Part shown: positions 26,492-37,424 of the stretch, piece by piece | Position numbering within the stretch: position 1 is the first letter of the stretch | How the letters are laid out: each line of letters starts with the position of its first letter | Program-made: the position numbers and the translations under genes | NCBI GenBank assembly: GCA_947489085.1 | Contig: CANLCJ010000003.1 | Location: forward strand, 109,128 to 173,127 | Direction of reading: 5' to 3' | Source: an uncultured Flavobacteriaceae bacterium | GTDB taxonomy: Bacteria; Bacteroidota; Bacteroidia; Flavobacteriales; Flavobacteriaceae | Length of the DNA stretch: 64,000 nucleotides | Notes under the pieces: model-generated | The model's database searches: none | What the model was told of the DNA's origin: nothing | The model's input: the letters and a program-made list of their open reading frames with translations, nothing else

Positions 26492-27925
26492 TTAAAATTG
26501 AAAGTAAATAAACTCTTGTTTTTCTGCACCAAACCAAAATATCAATACAATTAAACCTAAATATATGCCCCAACGTACTGGCTGTTTTATTTTTATTGTA
26601 TTTAAATATAAACCATGAGCTTTGTCTCTATGTAACCACTCCACAGCTAACAAAAGCACTATAAAGACAAGAGGTTGTATGTTAATATCTAATTGAAAAA
26701 AACGAGATCCTATAAATATTTGCTTCAGGTAGTTAAAAGCATGGGCAATATTAGGTGCTCTAAAAAATATCCAAGCTATAACTGTTAGAAAAAAAGTTGC
26801 ACTTATTTGGAACAGTTCTTTAAGAGAAACGATATATTTCCCTTCTGAAATAGTATTTAAATTTTTCCTGTTTCTATTGGATAACAATAAAGGTAAAAAA
26901 TACAACGCATTTAAAAACCCCCACACCATAAATGTCCAGTTGGCACCATGCCAAAATCCACTTATAATAAATATTAAAAATGTGTTTCTAACCTTCATCC
27001 AGATGCCTCCTTTACTACCTCCAAGAGGTATATATACGTAATCTCTAAACCAAGTTGTTAACGACATGTGCCATCGTCTCCAAAATTCAGCTATATCTCT
27101 AGAAAAATATGGAAAAGCAAAATTTTGCATTAAATCAAATCCGAAAAGGCGAGCAGTACCTATGGCAATATCCGAATATCCAGAAAAATCTCCATAAATC
27201 TGAAAAGCAAAAAATACAGCTGCTAGAATTAACGATAAAGAGGAATAATGTTCGTGTGCATCGAATACTTGATTTACTATTATAGCGCAATTATCTGCAA
27301 TTACTATTTTTTTAAATAACCCCCACAAAATTTGTCTTAAACCATCTGTAGCTTTGGTATAGTCAAAATGTCTTTTTTTATAAAATTGAGGTAAAAGGTT
27401 CGTGGCGCGTTCTATAGGCCCAGCAACTAGTTGCGGAAAAAAACTGACAAAGGCAAAGAAAACAATAGGGTCTCTGGTTGGTTTTAGTTGATTCCTGTAA
27501 ATGTCTATGGTATAGCTCATAGTTTGAAAAGTATAAAAGCTAATACCTATAGGCAAAATAATGTCTAAAGTAAATGTATTGACTTGAAACCCTAAATCTT
27601 GTGCGAATGCCGAAAACTCTTTTGAAAAGAAATTAAAATACTTAAAAATCCCCAAAAAGCCTAAATTCATAATCATACTTAAAGCAAGCCATTTTTTTTT
27701 TTGACTTTTATTATTTGAGTTGTCTATATAAATTCCACAAAAGAAATCTATAAAAGAACTAAAAACAATAAGGGAAAGAAATCTATAATCCCACCAGCCA
27801 TAAAAAATATAACTTACTATCAGCAATAGTAAATTTTGAATGCGCAAGTTTTTATTAAAAACAAACCAATAAGTAATAAAAACAATTGGTAAAAAGATTA
27901 AATATTCAAAAGAATTAAAAAGCAT
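26492..27925 (-). CDS. MBOAT family O-acyltransferase (AlgI/DltB-like)
   Basis: A 477-residue membrane protein with about ten hydrophobic segments. Characteristic MBOAT segments are present: LPIGISFYTFQTMSYTIDIY, FFPQLVAGPIERATNLLPQF, FAFQIYGDFSGYSDIAIGTA, WRRWHMSLTTWFRDYVYIPLGG, and the catalytic His in ISGFWHGANWTF. It transfers an acyl group, often acetyl, to a surface polymer. It sits two bases after a GT4 gene and just before its SGNH partner, inside the polysaccharide operon. Confidence 0.92.
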   Translation of the reverse strand: MLFNSFEYLIFLPIVFITYWFVFNKNLRIQNLLLLIVSYIFYGWWDYRFLSLIVFSSFIDFFCGIYIDNSNNKSQKKKWLALSMIMNLGFLGIFKYFNFFSKEFSAFAQDLGFQVNTFTLDIILPIGISFYTFQTMSYTIDIYRNQLKPTRDPIVFFAFVSFFPQLVAGPIERATNLLPQFYKKRHFDYTKATDGLRQILWGLFKKIVIADNCAIIVNQVFDAHEHYSSLSLILAAVFFAFQIYGDFSGYSDIAIGTARLFGFDLMQNFAFPYFSRDIAEFWRRWHMSLTTWFRDYVYIPLGGSKGGIWMKVRNTFLIFIISGFWHGANWTFMVWGFLNALYFLPLLLSNRNRKNLNTISEGKYIVSLKELFQISATFFLTVIAWIFFRAPNIAHAFNYLKQIFIGSRFFQLDINIQPLVFIVLLLAVEWLHRDKAHGLYLNTIKIKQPVRWGIYLGLIVLIFWFGAEKQEFIYFQF

Positions 27926-27926
27926 T

Positions 27927-29141
27927 TTAGTTATTTTCTGTTAAGTAATTTGTGGCAGATACTCCTAAAGTAAATTTTTCAAGAAGTAATTGCTTACTTT
28001 TATTTAAGATCGATTTAAAATTTGAGTCTCTTAAGACATCGGCTAAGGCTTTAGAGAATAAGCGTTCTTCTGCTGTAATATCGTTAGATTCAGGAATACC
28101 TAATTTGTTTTTTAAAAGGTTAGGTGTTATTATTCCTGCTTCTACGTTAGTATTCTTCGTTATTGTGTTTCTTGGTTGTACTACACTCATTAATTCTGCA
28201 ATACCGTCTGTACAATTGGAACTTACAATAGGAACTCCTAACGCTATAGATTCTACAATAACGTTTGGCGTACCTTCAAAATGAGAAGAAAGTGCCAATA
28301 CATCTGCTTTTTTTAGGTATTTATACGGATTCTTTTTTCGTCCTAAAAAATGAATTTTAGAAGTTAGTCCGTAGGTGTCTATCAATGTTTTAATATGGGA
28401 CACAATACTTGCATCTCCATCTCCTATAAATACCAAATTAACGTTACTTATATCTTGTTGAAGTAAATAAAACGCATTAATAAGATGCCATGGTGATTTT
28501 TGTGATGATAATCTTCCAATAAATAGTATCGTTTTATCTTGGAATAATACGTTTTCACTACTGTCTTCAATATCCTCTAAAGCCAAAGTTTGTAGTGCTT
28601 TTACATCATGAGGGTTGTATATGACTTTTAAATTATGCTCAAACTTATAACCGCAATGTTCTATAAGATCTTTTTTAATACTTTCACTAATACATACCAC
28701 TTTATCAAAATGTTTATAAGTGCTTTTGTAAGACCATTTAACCACTTTATTAAAGACACTTTTATTTTTTAGCTCTACACTTTTAAGGGCATGTATACTG
28801 GCTATTTTAAATTCTGATGTGCGTGTTAAACTAGAAAAAATATTAGCCATGTCACCAAAGGCAATACTATGCGTTATTTGCTGCGTTTTTATTATCTTTT
28901 TTAAGCGTTTTGCTGTTAATAGATAAAATAATAAGCGCTTTGTTTTAGATAATTCGTGTAAATCTTTTGTAGACAGCGCTATTTCATCTTCATAAAAATT
29001 GATGATATCGGTTTTTAATTGAAAAAACTTAGCTACTTTAACCTTATGGCCTTGCGCTTTATAAAAGTTATAAAAGTGTTCGGCAAGACGTTCCATTCCT
29101 CCAACACTTCCGTAAGGCATTATTAACAAAATGTTTTTCAT
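27927..29141 (-). CDS. Family 4 glycosyltransferase
   Basis: A 404-residue GT-B enzyme. The N-terminal domain begins ILLIMPYGSVGGMERLAEHFY, and the C-terminal domain has DKTILFIGRLSSQKSPWHLINA, LVFIGDGDAS and the nucleotide-sugar-binding ADVLALSSHFEGTPNVIVESIALGVPIVSS with the E-x7-E motif. It belongs to the repeat-unit assembly group of the operon. Donor unknown. Confidence 0.9.
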   Translation of the reverse strand: MKNILLIMPYGSVGGMERLAEHFYNFYKAQGHKVKVAKFFQLKTDIINFYEDEIALSTKDLHELSKTKRLLFYLLTAKRLKKIIKTQQITHSIAFGDMANIFSSLTRTSEFKIASIHALKSVELKNKSVFNKVVKWSYKSTYKHFDKVVCISESIKKDLIEHCGYKFEHNLKVIYNPHDVKALQTLALEDIEDSSENVLFQDKTILFIGRLSSQKSPWHLINAFYLLQQDISNVNLVFIGDGDASIVSHIKTLIDTYGLTSKIHFLGRKKNPYKYLKKADVLALSSHFEGTPNVIVESIALGVPIVSSNCTDGIAELMSVVQPRNTITKNTNVEAGIITPNLLKNKLGIPESNDITAEERLFSKALADVLRDSNFKSILNKSKQLLLEKFTLGVSATNYLTENN

Positions 29142-29145
29142 AGGC

Positions 29146-30243
29146 TTAGTTTAAAGAACGGAATAATGTATCCCAAGTGTTTAGTATTTTTTCTGGTTTA
29201 AACACCATAGCCTTTTCTTTGGCTGCTTTTCCCATATCGTATCGTAGTGTGGTATTAGAAATGAGTTGTATTATGGCATCTGAAAAACCTTTAACATCAC
29301 CATTGGGGATTAAAAATCCATTTTCGCTATGATCTACGATATCAGACGGGCCATAAGGACAATCGAAAGATACGCAAGGTACACCATGTACCATAGCTTC
29401 TGTTAATACCATACCGAAACCTTCGTATCTCGAAGACAAGGTGAAAATGGAACTGTTTTTATAAACATTACTAATATTTTTTACAGGATCGAAAAAGGAT
29501 ACAGACTTCTCTATTTTTAAGGTTTTAGTAAGTTCACTTAACTGCAATTCTGGCTTTTTTTTACCATAAATATGTAAATGCCAATCTGGATGTACTTTTT
29601 GTACATTAACCCAGGACTCTAATAAACGTTCGTAGCCTTTTTGGTAATCTTGTCTGCCCACAGCTAAAACTATTTTTGAAGATAGATTGCTTGTTGGAAC
29701 ATTATCTGCAAAAGACAGGGGGTTATTAATAACTACAGTGTTTTTTAATGGCCACTCGTTAAGATTCCCTTTGGTAAGTACAACAAACTTATCATAAAAA
29801 CTACCTCCAAAATACATAAGATTGTATGTTAGTTTCTGCTTTAACCATTTGAAAAGATTAAACGTATCATTTTCTTTCTCGATTTCTTTAGAGACATGAC
29901 GCTCATAAATCATTTTACAAGGTTTTCCTAAAATTAAAGGCAGAAAAAAACCTTTCAGCCCATCGTCGCACACCGAAATAATATCGGGATTAATTGTTTT
30001 AACCAAGGATTTCATTTCACTCATATAAGTTTTTACATATCCTATTTTGCCGTTTGGTAAACTTATGTCATGATAGGTAATGGCATTACCAAAATCATAG
30101 AATAGGGGCGTATCGTCTTGGTTTAAAGTAATTATATGCACATCGTAGTTAAAATCTTCAGCGAGCATTTTTGCTTTTATAGAAAGTACACGTTCTAAAC
30201 CAGCTGCACCACATATTTGATTTGTTATGTATAGAAGTTTCAT
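29146..30243 (-). CDS. Family 4 glycosyltransferase
   Basis: A 365-residue GT-B enzyme beginning LLYITNQICGAAGLERVLS. The second half has KIVLAVGRQDYQKGYERLLESW, LHIYGKKKPEL and SSIFTLSSRYEGFGMVLTEAMVHGVPCVSF with the E-x7-E motif. This pattern is frequent in capsular and O-antigen loci. It lies four bases after the preceding GT2 gene in the operon. Its substrates cannot be deduced. Confidence 0.9.
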   Translation of the reverse strand: MKLLYITNQICGAAGLERVLSIKAKMLAEDFNYDVHIITLNQDDTPLFYDFGNAITYHDISLPNGKIGYVKTYMSEMKSLVKTINPDIISVCDDGLKGFFLPLILGKPCKMIYERHVSKEIEKENDTFNLFKWLKQKLTYNLMYFGGSFYDKFVVLTKGNLNEWPLKNTVVINNPLSFADNVPTSNLSSKIVLAVGRQDYQKGYERLLESWVNVQKVHPDWHLHIYGKKKPELQLSELTKTLKIEKSVSFFDPVKNISNVYKNSSIFTLSSRYEGFGMVLTEAMVHGVPCVSFDCPYGPSDIVDHSENGFLIPNGDVKGFSDAIIQLISNTTLRYDMGKAAKEKAMVFKPEKILNTWDTLFRSLN

Positions 30244-30246
30244 AAT

Positions 30247-31161
30247 CTATCTTTTTAAAACACCCGAGATTAATGTTCTTAAAGCCAATTTAAACATGTT
30301 GTAATCTCCAGTATACGTTTTTAGAGATTTAAAAATGTGTTGTAAGGCTACTGCTTTTTGTTTAATGTTACCATCATGCAAATAATAGGCTTTATCATGA
30401 TGATAACGGTGTTCCAGAAATCTATTTTCTTTTTTATTGAAAATGGACTGCTTTTTCAATTCAAACGCTCTAAGTGTGTCTAAAGCATTTATAACGTTTG
30501 TTTTATTGGTAGATGAAATACGTATTTGCGAATGTTCTACCAGTGTAAGTAGAGGTTGATCTAATACGCCGATTTTATATCCTGCTTCTAAAAATTTATA
30601 ATGAAAGTACTTGTCTTGAAATCTTGGAATGTTTGAAAACCCATCAAGAGCCATAAATACCTCTCTTTTTATTAAAAGCATAGAAGTAAAAAGATTACCG
30701 TCTAAAATTGCTGTTTTTAATATTGTACCTCTTGCCGTATTTTCTCTAGATGTTATAAGTGTTTTGTTTTCATCTTCTCTATACATAGAACACATACAAG
30801 CATCTAAGTTTGGATGTGTTTTTAAATAATTTACCTGTGCTCTTAATTTTTCTGGATCATAGAAATCATCATCGTCTAAAAAAGCTATATAATCTCCTGT
30901 GGCAGCTTTTGCTCCCGTATTTCTAGCTTTACATCCTCCAGAATTTTTAGCGTGTTTAATGTATGTTACTGTATGTGTTGTTATAAACTGTTGTAACTTT
31001 TTTTCTGTGGCAATACGGTATTTGTCGTTCTCGGTGTTATCATCTACAACAATAATCTCTATGCCTTCTAAGGGGTAGGTTTGTTTTAAAACGCTTTCTA
31101 TAGCAATAATGAGACGATCACTTCGCTTATAAGTAGGTATAATTACAGAAATTTTTATCAT
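30247..31161 (-). CDS. Family 2 glycosyltransferase
   Basis: A 304-residue GT-A enzyme. ISVIIPTYKRSDRLIIAIES opens the domain, IIVVDDNTENDKYRIATE follows, and SGGCKARNTGAKAATGDYIAFLDDDDFY contains the DxD-type metal site. It overlaps the hexapeptide acyltransferase gene by four bases, so the two are translationally coupled. A membrane anchor is absent. It is a third distinct sugar-adding step in this operon. Confidence 0.9.
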   Translation of the reverse strand: MIKISVIIPTYKRSDRLIIAIESVLKQTYPLEGIEIIVVDDNTENDKYRIATEKKLQQFITTHTVTYIKHAKNSGGCKARNTGAKAATGDYIAFLDDDDFYDPEKLRAQVNYLKTHPNLDACMCSMYREDENKTLITSRENTARGTILKTAILDGNLFTSMLLIKREVFMALDGFSNIPRFQDKYFHYKFLEAGYKIGVLDQPLLTLVEHSQIRISSTNKTNVINALDTLRAFELKKQSIFNKKENRFLEHRYHHDKAYYLHDGNIKQKAVALQHIFKSLKTYTGDYNMFKLALRTLISGVLKR

Positions 31162-31733
31162 AAATTGGGGTATTTTTCTGCAAAAAAGGCTTCGTTACTT
31201 AAAATTTTATTACTGGTATTACTATCTCTCATGCCAAGTACGCGTTGCCCTTTGCCAACAACTATTTCTCCGGGATTTACATTTTTAGAAACGGTTGTTC
31301 CCATTCCAATAATAGCACCGTCTCCTATTAGTATTCCTGGTAAAACATTAACATTTTGACCAATCCATACACCTTTACCAATTACTATTTTACGTTTTAT
31401 ATATTCTTGGTCGTATGGTAGTAAACTATCTGAATTATAGTTGTGATTTCCCGAATGTAAGCACACATTTCTACTAATTATAGTGCCGTTACCGATGTCT
31501 ACACCACCAATGGCCATAATAAAACAATTATCGCCAATCCTAACATGGTTACCAATAGATAAGTTTTCAGGATGATAAATGGTTCCACCTGATTTAAATA
31601 TTACATTTTTGCCAAGCGATTTAAATTGCTTTTTTTGGTTGTTAATCACAAAGTTATCTATGTCCTCTTTCAAGTAGCCCCAATAGAATTTAGCTATTAC
31701 TTTAGAGGCTAATTTTAGAATTTTACGTTTCAT
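31158..31733 (-). CDS. Left-handed beta-helix (hexapeptide) acyltransferase
   Basis: A 191-residue trimeric-type acetyltransferase of the WbbJ/maltose O-acetyltransferase group. Hexapeptide repeats appear from about residue 50: IYHPENLSIGNHVRIGDNCFI, GVDIGNGTIISRNVCLHSGNHNY, then VIGKGVWIGQNVNVLPGILIGDGAIIGMGTTVSK. The His in LHSGNHNY is the expected catalytic residue. It probably O- or N-acetylates a sugar of the repeat unit using acetyl-CoA. Confidence 0.88.
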   Translation of the reverse strand: MKRKILKLASKVIAKFYWGYLKEDIDNFVINNQKKQFKSLGKNVIFKSGGTIYHPENLSIGNHVRIGDNCFIMAIGGVDIGNGTIISRNVCLHSGNHNYNSDSLLPYDQEYIKRKIVIGKGVWIGQNVNVLPGILIGDGAIIGMGTTVSKNVNPGEIVVGKGQRVLGMRDSNTSNKILSNEAFFAEKYPNL

Positions 31734-31736
31734 AAA

Positions 31737-33230
31737 TTATTTTCTAAATTTTAATAATATGTTTTTTTCATAATCGTTTAAAACAAAAAAGAAAATTAAT
31801 GAGATATAAACAAGAGAATAAATTAAGATTTTAAATATCAAATTGATCCAAGTTACATCAACAATAAGTTTATTAATTAAAAAACTTATAAAAACAGATA
31901 AAACTAGAAATGGAACAGTTTTCCCTAAAGTATTCTTGAAAAAAGAAGTAATATCAAGGTCTAATTTCTTATCAAAATACCAGTTCATTATTATTTGGGA
32001 TAAAACCCAAAATATTGAGTAAAATGAAGTTATAGCCCAGTATCCATATTTTTTAGAAAAAACGGCTCCGAGTATGATGCCAATAGATATTGTTAAAAAG
32101 TAAACTTTAGCTTTAAATTTAAACCTGCCTGTAGCTTCAATTAATGAGTTAGCAAAGTTTTGAATTAAAGGAAGTATATAGGCTGTCATAATAATTACCG
32201 CCATTAAATACGCATCTATATATTCTTCACCTACCCATAGTAAAATGAAGTCTTTTCCATATAGTACAAATCCTCCCCAGACAAAAACGAGTAAAAAAGT
32301 TAGAATTCTCCCTATTCTTATAAAGAAAAATGTTAATTCTTCTCTATTACTGTTGTTTTCTACCATGTTAGTGGCTCTTGGTAAAAAAACACTATTTATA
32401 GCACCTGCAAACGCTCCAAAATAACCACTCAAAGTTATAGCTACAGCAAAAACAGCTACAGCTTCTGTATTTATCGTTACCCCTAAAATCATCTGTCCAG
32501 ATTTCCAAAATAATTCTCCAATCATTGCAAAAACAAAGATCCAAACTGAGTAACTAAAAATACTTTTTAAAAGCCCCTTATCTAATGCCTTGAATTTTAT
32601 TCTAACCTTTAGCACATAAAACACATATACCATGTTTACAGCTATAATTACCAGATTTAGAATGGTATCTATAGCCACAATAGCAATGGCTTTACCTCCA
32701 TATAGCAGAGCTACAACTACTACTAAAGATCTTACTATGTATCGTATAATATTAACAAACCTAGGGAATATGAATTTTTCGTAACCTGAGCATATACCGG
32801 CAAATGTCCCTCCAGGTAAAACAATAGTCATATTAAAAATAAGTAATAACATTAATGTTTTAGCCTTATCAAATTGGTCAGCACTTAAAGACTCCTGAAA
32901 TATATTTTCTAGATTTAAATATAATATGGAACCTGTAATTACAACTAGAATGGATATACCTATGTATATTCTTAAAATAGAGCCTAGAAAACGTTGCTCT
33001 CCTTCAATATCGTTATTAGCACGATATTTAGCAACAAAGCGAACTATAGTGTTAGCCAATCCAAAATCAAATAAAGAAATATAGCCTACTAAAGAACCCA
33101 ATAGTATATATAACCCATATTCTGATTGTCCTAAAGATCTAATAATAAAAGGAGTTAAAATTAATCCAACAATATTTGTTAAGAATATTGTTGCATAAGA
33201 CAAGATAGCTCCTGTTTTGAGTTGATTCAT
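31737..33230 (-). CDS. Polysaccharide flippase (Wzx-like, MOP superfamily)
   Basis: A 497-residue membrane protein with 12 or more hydrophobic segments. The start LKTGAILSYATIFLTNIVGLILTPFIIRSLGQSEYG and LVGYISLFDFGLANTIVRFVAKYRA are typical of Wzx/RfbX transporters. It would flip undecaprenyl-linked repeat units to the periplasm for the EpsG/Wzy-like polymerase, indicating a Wzx/Wzy pathway. It is placed between the sugar-nucleotide genes and the transferase genes of the operon. Confidence 0.92.
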   Translation of the reverse strand: MNQLKTGAILSYATIFLTNIVGLILTPFIIRSLGQSEYGLYILLGSLVGYISLFDFGLANTIVRFVAKYRANNDIEGEQRFLGSILRIYIGISILVVITGSILYLNLENIFQESLSADQFDKAKTLMLLLIFNMTIVLPGGTFAGICSGYEKFIFPRFVNIIRYIVRSLVVVVALLYGGKAIAIVAIDTILNLVIIAVNMVYVFYVLKVRIKFKALDKGLLKSIFSYSVWIFVFAMIGELFWKSGQMILGVTINTEAVAVFAVAITLSGYFGAFAGAINSVFLPRATNMVENNSNREELTFFFIRIGRILTFLLVFVWGGFVLYGKDFILLWVGEEYIDAYLMAVIIMTAYILPLIQNFANSLIEATGRFKFKAKVYFLTISIGIILGAVFSKKYGYWAITSFYSIFWVLSQIIMNWYFDKKLDLDITSFFKNTLGKTVPFLVLSVFISFLINKLIVDVTWINLIFKILIYSLVYISLIFFFVLNDYEKNILLKFRK

Positions 33231-33233
33231 TAT

Positions 33234-34505
33234 TTATCTTTTAACAGATTTGGAAATTCCTTTGAAATCATAAATTAATCCATTTGGATTTAACAAATTT
33301 TCTAATTTCAAGTTTAAAAATTCTTTATGGCCGACAGCTAATAAAATAGTATCGAATTTTTTTTCTGGCAGTTGGTTTTCAGCTTCAATGCTGTAAATTT
33401 CTTTTATTGCATTTATATTGGCCCAAGGATCGTAAATTGTAACGTTAGTACCGTAACTTTTTAACTCCTTAATAACGTCTATAACTTTCGTATTTCTTAT
33501 ATCTGGGCAGTTTTCTTTAAAAGTAAATCCTAAAACTAATATATTGGCGTGATTGACTTTAATATTGCGCTTAATCATAAGTTTAACGACTTGGGATGCT
33601 ATGTAAGAGCCCATACCATCGTTAACACGCCTTCCTGCCAATATTATTTCTGGATGGTATCCAACTTCTTGTGCTTTTTGAGCTAAATAATAAGGGTCTA
33701 CACCTATACAATGCCCTCCAACCAGACCTGGTTTAAAGGGTAAAAAGTTCCATTTGGTACTAGCTGCTTCTAAAACAGCGTGTGTGTCTATTCCTAAAAT
33801 ATTGAAAATTTTAAATAGCTCGTTTACAAACGCAATATTAATGTCGCGTTGAGAATTTTCTATAACTTTAGCAGCTTCTGCAACTTTTATACTAGGGGCC
33901 AAGTATGTGCCGGCAACAATAATGCTTTTGTAAAGCGCATCTACCTTTTCTCCAACAGCTTTAGTAGACCCAGAAGTTACTTTTAATATTTTATCTACGG
34001 TATGTAGTTTATCACCAGGATTGATACGTTCTGGAGAGTATCCTGCAAAAAAATCTGTGTTGAATTTCAACCCGCTAAAGCGTTCTAGAACGGGTATGCA
34101 TTCTTCTTCGGTGGCACCAGGATACACGGTAGATTCGTAAATCACGATATCACCCTCCGTCAATACACTACCTACAGTTTCACTAGACTTATACAAGGGG
34201 GTTAAGTTGGGCCTGTTGTTTTTGTCTATCGGGGTAGGTACAGTAATAATATAATAATTACAATCACATATCTCATCTCTGTTACTTGTACAGAAAAGCC
34301 CGTTTTTATTAGTGTTACCTGTTTTTAAAACAGCATTTAGGCTGCTACTGTCAACTTCGAGAGTATCGTCAATACCTTTATTGAGCGTTGCAACACGATC
34401 CTTATTAATATCGAAGCCTATTACAGGGTATTTTGTAGCGAATAGCCTTGCTAAAGGCAATCCTACATATCCTAAACCTATAATTGCTATTTTTATACCG
34501 TTCAT
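33234..34505 (-). CDS. Nucleotide sugar dehydrogenase (TviB/WbpA/WecC type)
   Basis: A 423-residue UDP-sugar 6-dehydrogenase that oxidises C6 of a UDP-HexNAc to a uronic acid with two NAD+. Features are the Rossmann start [55 protein letters not shown] and the catalytic Cys in [17 protein letters not shown]. The sequence around [11 protein letters not shown] is of the TviB/WbpA group, which acts on UDP-GlcNAc. A TviC-like epimerase heads the same operon, so UDP-GalNAcA is a reasonable product. Confidence 0.88.
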   Translation of the reverse strand: MNGIKIAIIGLGYVGLPLARLFATKYPVIGFDINKDRVATLNKGIDDTLEVDSSSLNAVLKTGNTNKNGLFCTSNRDEICDCNYYIITVPTPIDKNNRPNLTPLYKSSETVGSVLTEGDIVIYESTVYPGATEEECIPVLERFSGLKFNTDFFAGYSPERINPGDKLHTVDKILKVTSGSTKAVGEKVDALYKSIIVAGTYLAPSIKVAEAAKVIENSQRDINIAFVNELFKIFNILGIDTHAVLEAASTKWNFLPFKPGLVGGHCIGVDPYYLAQKAQEVGYHPEIILAGRRVNDGMGSYIASQVVKLMIKRNIKVNHANILVLGFTFKENCPDIRNTKVIDVIKELKSYGTNVTIYDPWANINAIKEIYSIEAENQLPEKKFDTILLAVGHKEFLNLKLENLLNPNGLIYDFKGISKSVKR

Positions 34506-34507
34506 AA

Positions 34508-35887
34508 TTATCTGCCTATAGCAAAATAATCGAAACCAATAGATTTCATTTCTTTTTCATCTAATATGTTTCTGCCATCGAATACAAATGCAGGTTTCTT
34601 CATGCTTTCATAAACTTTTTTCCAATCGTAGGTCTTAAATTCATCCCATTCTGTCATTATGGCAATAGCATGAGCACCTTCTAAAGCTTCATAAGGTGTT
34701 TTAGAAGCTTTAAGTCCTTGAGCGTTATCCTCTTCTGTGCGTGTGTTTAAATAATTTAAGTCAGACTGCATTTTTACATAAGGTACTTTAGGATCGTAAA
34801 CCGCTATGTTTGCCTGTTCATTCAATAAATGATCTGCAACATATATCGCTGCCGATTCTCTGGTATCGTTGGTGTCTTTTTTGAAAGCCCAACCTAGCAT
34901 TGCTATTTTTTTACCAGAAACGGTGTTGTAAAGTGTTTTTATCAAACGATCTGAAAATCGTCTTTTTTGGTGGTCGTTCATGATAATAACTTGTTCCCAG
35001 TAATCGGCTACTTCTGTTAAATTATAAGACCGCGCGATATAAACAAGATTAAGAATGTCTTTTTGGAAACAAGACCCTCCAAAACCAATAGAAGCATTTA
35101 AAAATTTAGGACCAATTCTAGAATCCATTCCTATAGCTTTGGCTACTTCGTTTACGTTTGCACCTGTGTGTTCGCATAATTCAGATATAGCGTTTATAGA
35201 AGATACGCGTTGTGCTAGAAATGCATTAGCTGTTAGTTTTGATAATTCAGAAGACCATAAATTGGTTGTTAGAATTTGCGACTTTGGTACCCAAGCTTCA
35301 TATATTTTAGAAAGGCTATTAATAGCATCTGTGCTTTCACCACCAATTAAGACTCTATCTGGTTGTAATAAGTCGCTTATTGCAGTGCCTTCTGCTAAAA
35401 ATTCAGGATTAGATAAAATGCTAAAGTTTATACCATTGCCTGTATTATGCAATATGCTTTTAATAGCTTCTGCTGTTCTAACAGGAAGCGTAGATTTTTC
35501 TACTACAATTTTATCTGTAGTTGCTACATCTGCTATGTTTCTGGCACAAAGTTCAATATACTTTAAATCGGCAGCCATACCTTTGCCTTTTCCATAAGTT
35601 TTAGTAGGAGTGTTAACCGATATAAATATCATTTCAGACTCATCTATGGCCTTATCTATATTTGTGGAAAAAAATAAGTTTTTACCTCTGGTTTCTTTAA
35701 CAATATCGGCTAATCCTGGCTCGTATATAGGCAAATTATCTAAATTTGTATCGTTCCAAGCGGCAATACGCTCTGCATTAATATCTACAATAGTTACGTT
35801 TATATTCGGATTGTTTTTTGCTATTACAGCCATAGTTGGACCTCCAACGTACCCAGCACCAATGCAACAAATATTTTTAATTAACAT
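34508..35887 (-). CDS. ugd: UDP-glucose 6-dehydrogenase
   Basis: A 459-residue dehydrogenase of the eukaryote-like Ugd group that makes UDP-glucuronate from UDP-glucose. Seen are [56 protein letters not shown], the catalytic Cys in [15 protein letters not shown], and [15 protein letters not shown] longer frame starts at 35923 and overlaps the epimerase gene. The ATG at 35887 starts directly before the Rossmann motif and leaves a two-base gap, like the other junctions in this operon. Confidence 0.9.
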   Translation of the reverse strand: MLIKNICCIGAGYVGGPTMAVIAKNNPNINVTIVDINAERIAAWNDTNLDNLPIYEPGLADIVKETRGKNLFFSTNIDKAIDESEMIFISVNTPTKTYGKGKGMAADLKYIELCARNIADVATTDKIVVEKSTLPVRTAEAIKSILHNTGNGINFSILSNPEFLAEGTAISDLLQPDRVLIGGESTDAINSLSKIYEAWVPKSQILTTNLWSSELSKLTANAFLAQRVSSINAISELCEHTGANVNEVAKAIGMDSRIGPKFLNASIGFGGSCFQKDILNLVYIARSYNLTEVADYWEQVIIMNDHQKRRFSDRLIKTLYNTVSGKKIAMLGWAFKKDTNDTRESAAIYVADHLLNEQANIAVYDPKVPYVKMQSDLNYLNTRTEEDNAQGLKASKTPYEALEGAHAIAIMTEWDEFKTYDWKKVYESMKKPAFVFDGRNILDEKEMKSIGFDYFAIGR

Positions 35888-35889
35888 GT

Positions 35890-36903
35890 TTATTTTGTTT
35901 GTTTTAGAGTATTCCAATACCAATTAATAGCCTCTTCCAAGCCATCTTTGATATCGTATTTAGGATTATAATTTAAAAGTGTTTTTGCTTTTTCTATAGA
36001 GGCTAAAGAGTGGGGGACATCTCCAGTTCTTGCTTCTCTGTATTTTAAAGCTATTGTATCAATGTGTTTATCGAATTTAGAAAGATATAACTTTAATAGT
36101 GTAGCAAGTTCAGTTAATGTTGTTTTTTTACCAAAAGCGACATTATATACCGTATTTAAAGCTTCTCTTTTATCTGTGGTCATGGCCAGCACATTTGCCT
36201 GTACCACGTTATCTATGTAAGTAAAATCTCTAGAGTAACTACCGTCCCCATTAATATAGGGCGACTCATGCTTTATAAATTGTTGTACAAATTTGGGAAT
36301 AACCGCAGCATAAGCACCATCTGGCGTTTGCCTTTTGCCAAAAACATTGAAATAGCGTAAACCAATAGTATCGATACCATATGTTTTGTGGAAAACGTCT
36401 GCATATAATTCGTTAACGTATTTTGTTATGGCATAAGGCGACATAGGCTTACCTATCACATCTTCTACCTTTGGTAAAGCTTCGTGATCTCCGTAAGTAG
36501 AGGAGCTAGCAGCATAGATAAAACGTTTAACTTTAGCATCTTTAGCAGCTAAAAGCATGTTTAAAAATCCAGAAACATTAACAGCGTTGGTAGTAGCAGG
36601 ATCGTTTATAGATCTTGGTACAGAGCCCAGAGCTGCTTGGTGCAACACATAATCTACCGATTGGTTTTTAAAAACAGAACTGCACTGTTCTAGATCTCTA
36701 ATGTCTCCCTCTATCAACTTAAAGTTAGGATGATTTGAAAACGAAGAGATGTTGGTGTGAAATCCAGTAGAAAAATTATCAAAACAAATAACATTTACGT
36801 CATAGCGAAGCAAATGCTCACACAAATTAGACCCTATAAATCCTGCACCACCTGTAATTAAAACAGTTTTTGCCTTTAATAGATCGTGTTGTTTTTGAGT
36901 CAT
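35890..36903 (-). CDS. SDR-family UDP-sugar 4-epimerase (WbpP/TviC-like)
   Basis: A 337-residue extended SDR enzyme. The NAD site is [19 protein letters not shown]; the active site has SSSTYGD and YAITKYVNE (Tyr-x3-Lys). [22 protein letters not shown] is characteristic of the WbpP/TviC epimerases that work on N-acetylated UDP-hexoses or their uronates. It is the first gene of the minus-strand operon. With the TviB-type dehydrogenase it would yield UDP-GalNAcA, as in Vi-antigen synthesis. Confidence 0.88.
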   Translation of the reverse strand: MTQKQHDLLKAKTVLITGGAGFIGSNLCEHLLRYDVNVICFDNFSTGFHTNISSFSNHPNFKLIEGDIRDLEQCSSVFKNQSVDYVLHQAALGSVPRSINDPATTNAVNVSGFLNMLLAAKDAKVKRFIYAASSSTYGDHEALPKVEDVIGKPMSPYAITKYVNELYADVFHKTYGIDTIGLRYFNVFGKRQTPDGAYAAVIPKFVQQFIKHESPYINGDGSYSRDFTYIDNVVQANVLAMTTDKREALNTVYNVAFGKKTTLTELATLLKLYLSKFDKHIDTIALKYREARTGDVPHSLASIEKAKTLLNYNPKYDIKDGLEEAINWYWNTLKQTK

Positions 36904-37424
36904 TCGTTTTTTTTGATTGAGAAATTTGGAGCAAATATTAAAAAAAAAAATAGACTACCTATTAAAATTATATCAAGATATTGTTTTTAACGACGAAATT
37001 CACTTACATCTATAAAATGCTTTTTTAAGTGTTTAACTACCTCTTTTTACAATTAATATCTATTGAATTTATATTAAAATTTATCGATAATATGCGTCTT
37101 TTTCAGTTAAAATTATCTTAAATGTCGTTAACCGAATTTAATTGTTCTTTTAGCGAAATAAGCAGTAATAGCAGTTGTTTGTTTGAAACAATTACTATTT
37201 TTACACCGAATTTTAGACATGGTTAAATTGATTAATAGCGAAATTAATTTAAGATGTTGAAAACTAAATTCATAACTAATCTTGCCCTCCCTCAGGTAGA
37301 TAGTGTTATAAATTTCGATTAAAAACATTTTGAAGAAATGTTAATTGAAACTCATATTTGAATCTTAGCTTATTAACAAGTTTCAAAAATGAATTAAACA
37401 CTGTGGTTTAAAACCATTTATTTT
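36904..37424. other. Divergent intergenic region of the polysaccharide locus
   Basis: About 520 bp of very AT-rich DNA separates the two divergent polysaccharide operons and must hold both promoters. I found only near matches to TAnnTTTG, for example TAATATTTG on the minus strand close to the epimerase start. A short minus-strand frame inside it has no protein-like character. No riboswitch or other known structure was recognised. Confidence 0.5.

Noticed and set aside
35055..35597. A 180-codon plus-strand frame inside the UDP-glucose dehydrogenase gene
   Set aside because: It lies entirely antisense to ugd, whose motifs and length are complete; it has no recognisable domain.
37128..37328. 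A 66-codon minus-strand frame between the two polysaccharide units
   Set aside because: Composition is that of random AT-rich DNA and there is no promoter or neighbour logic; I keep the region as intergenic.
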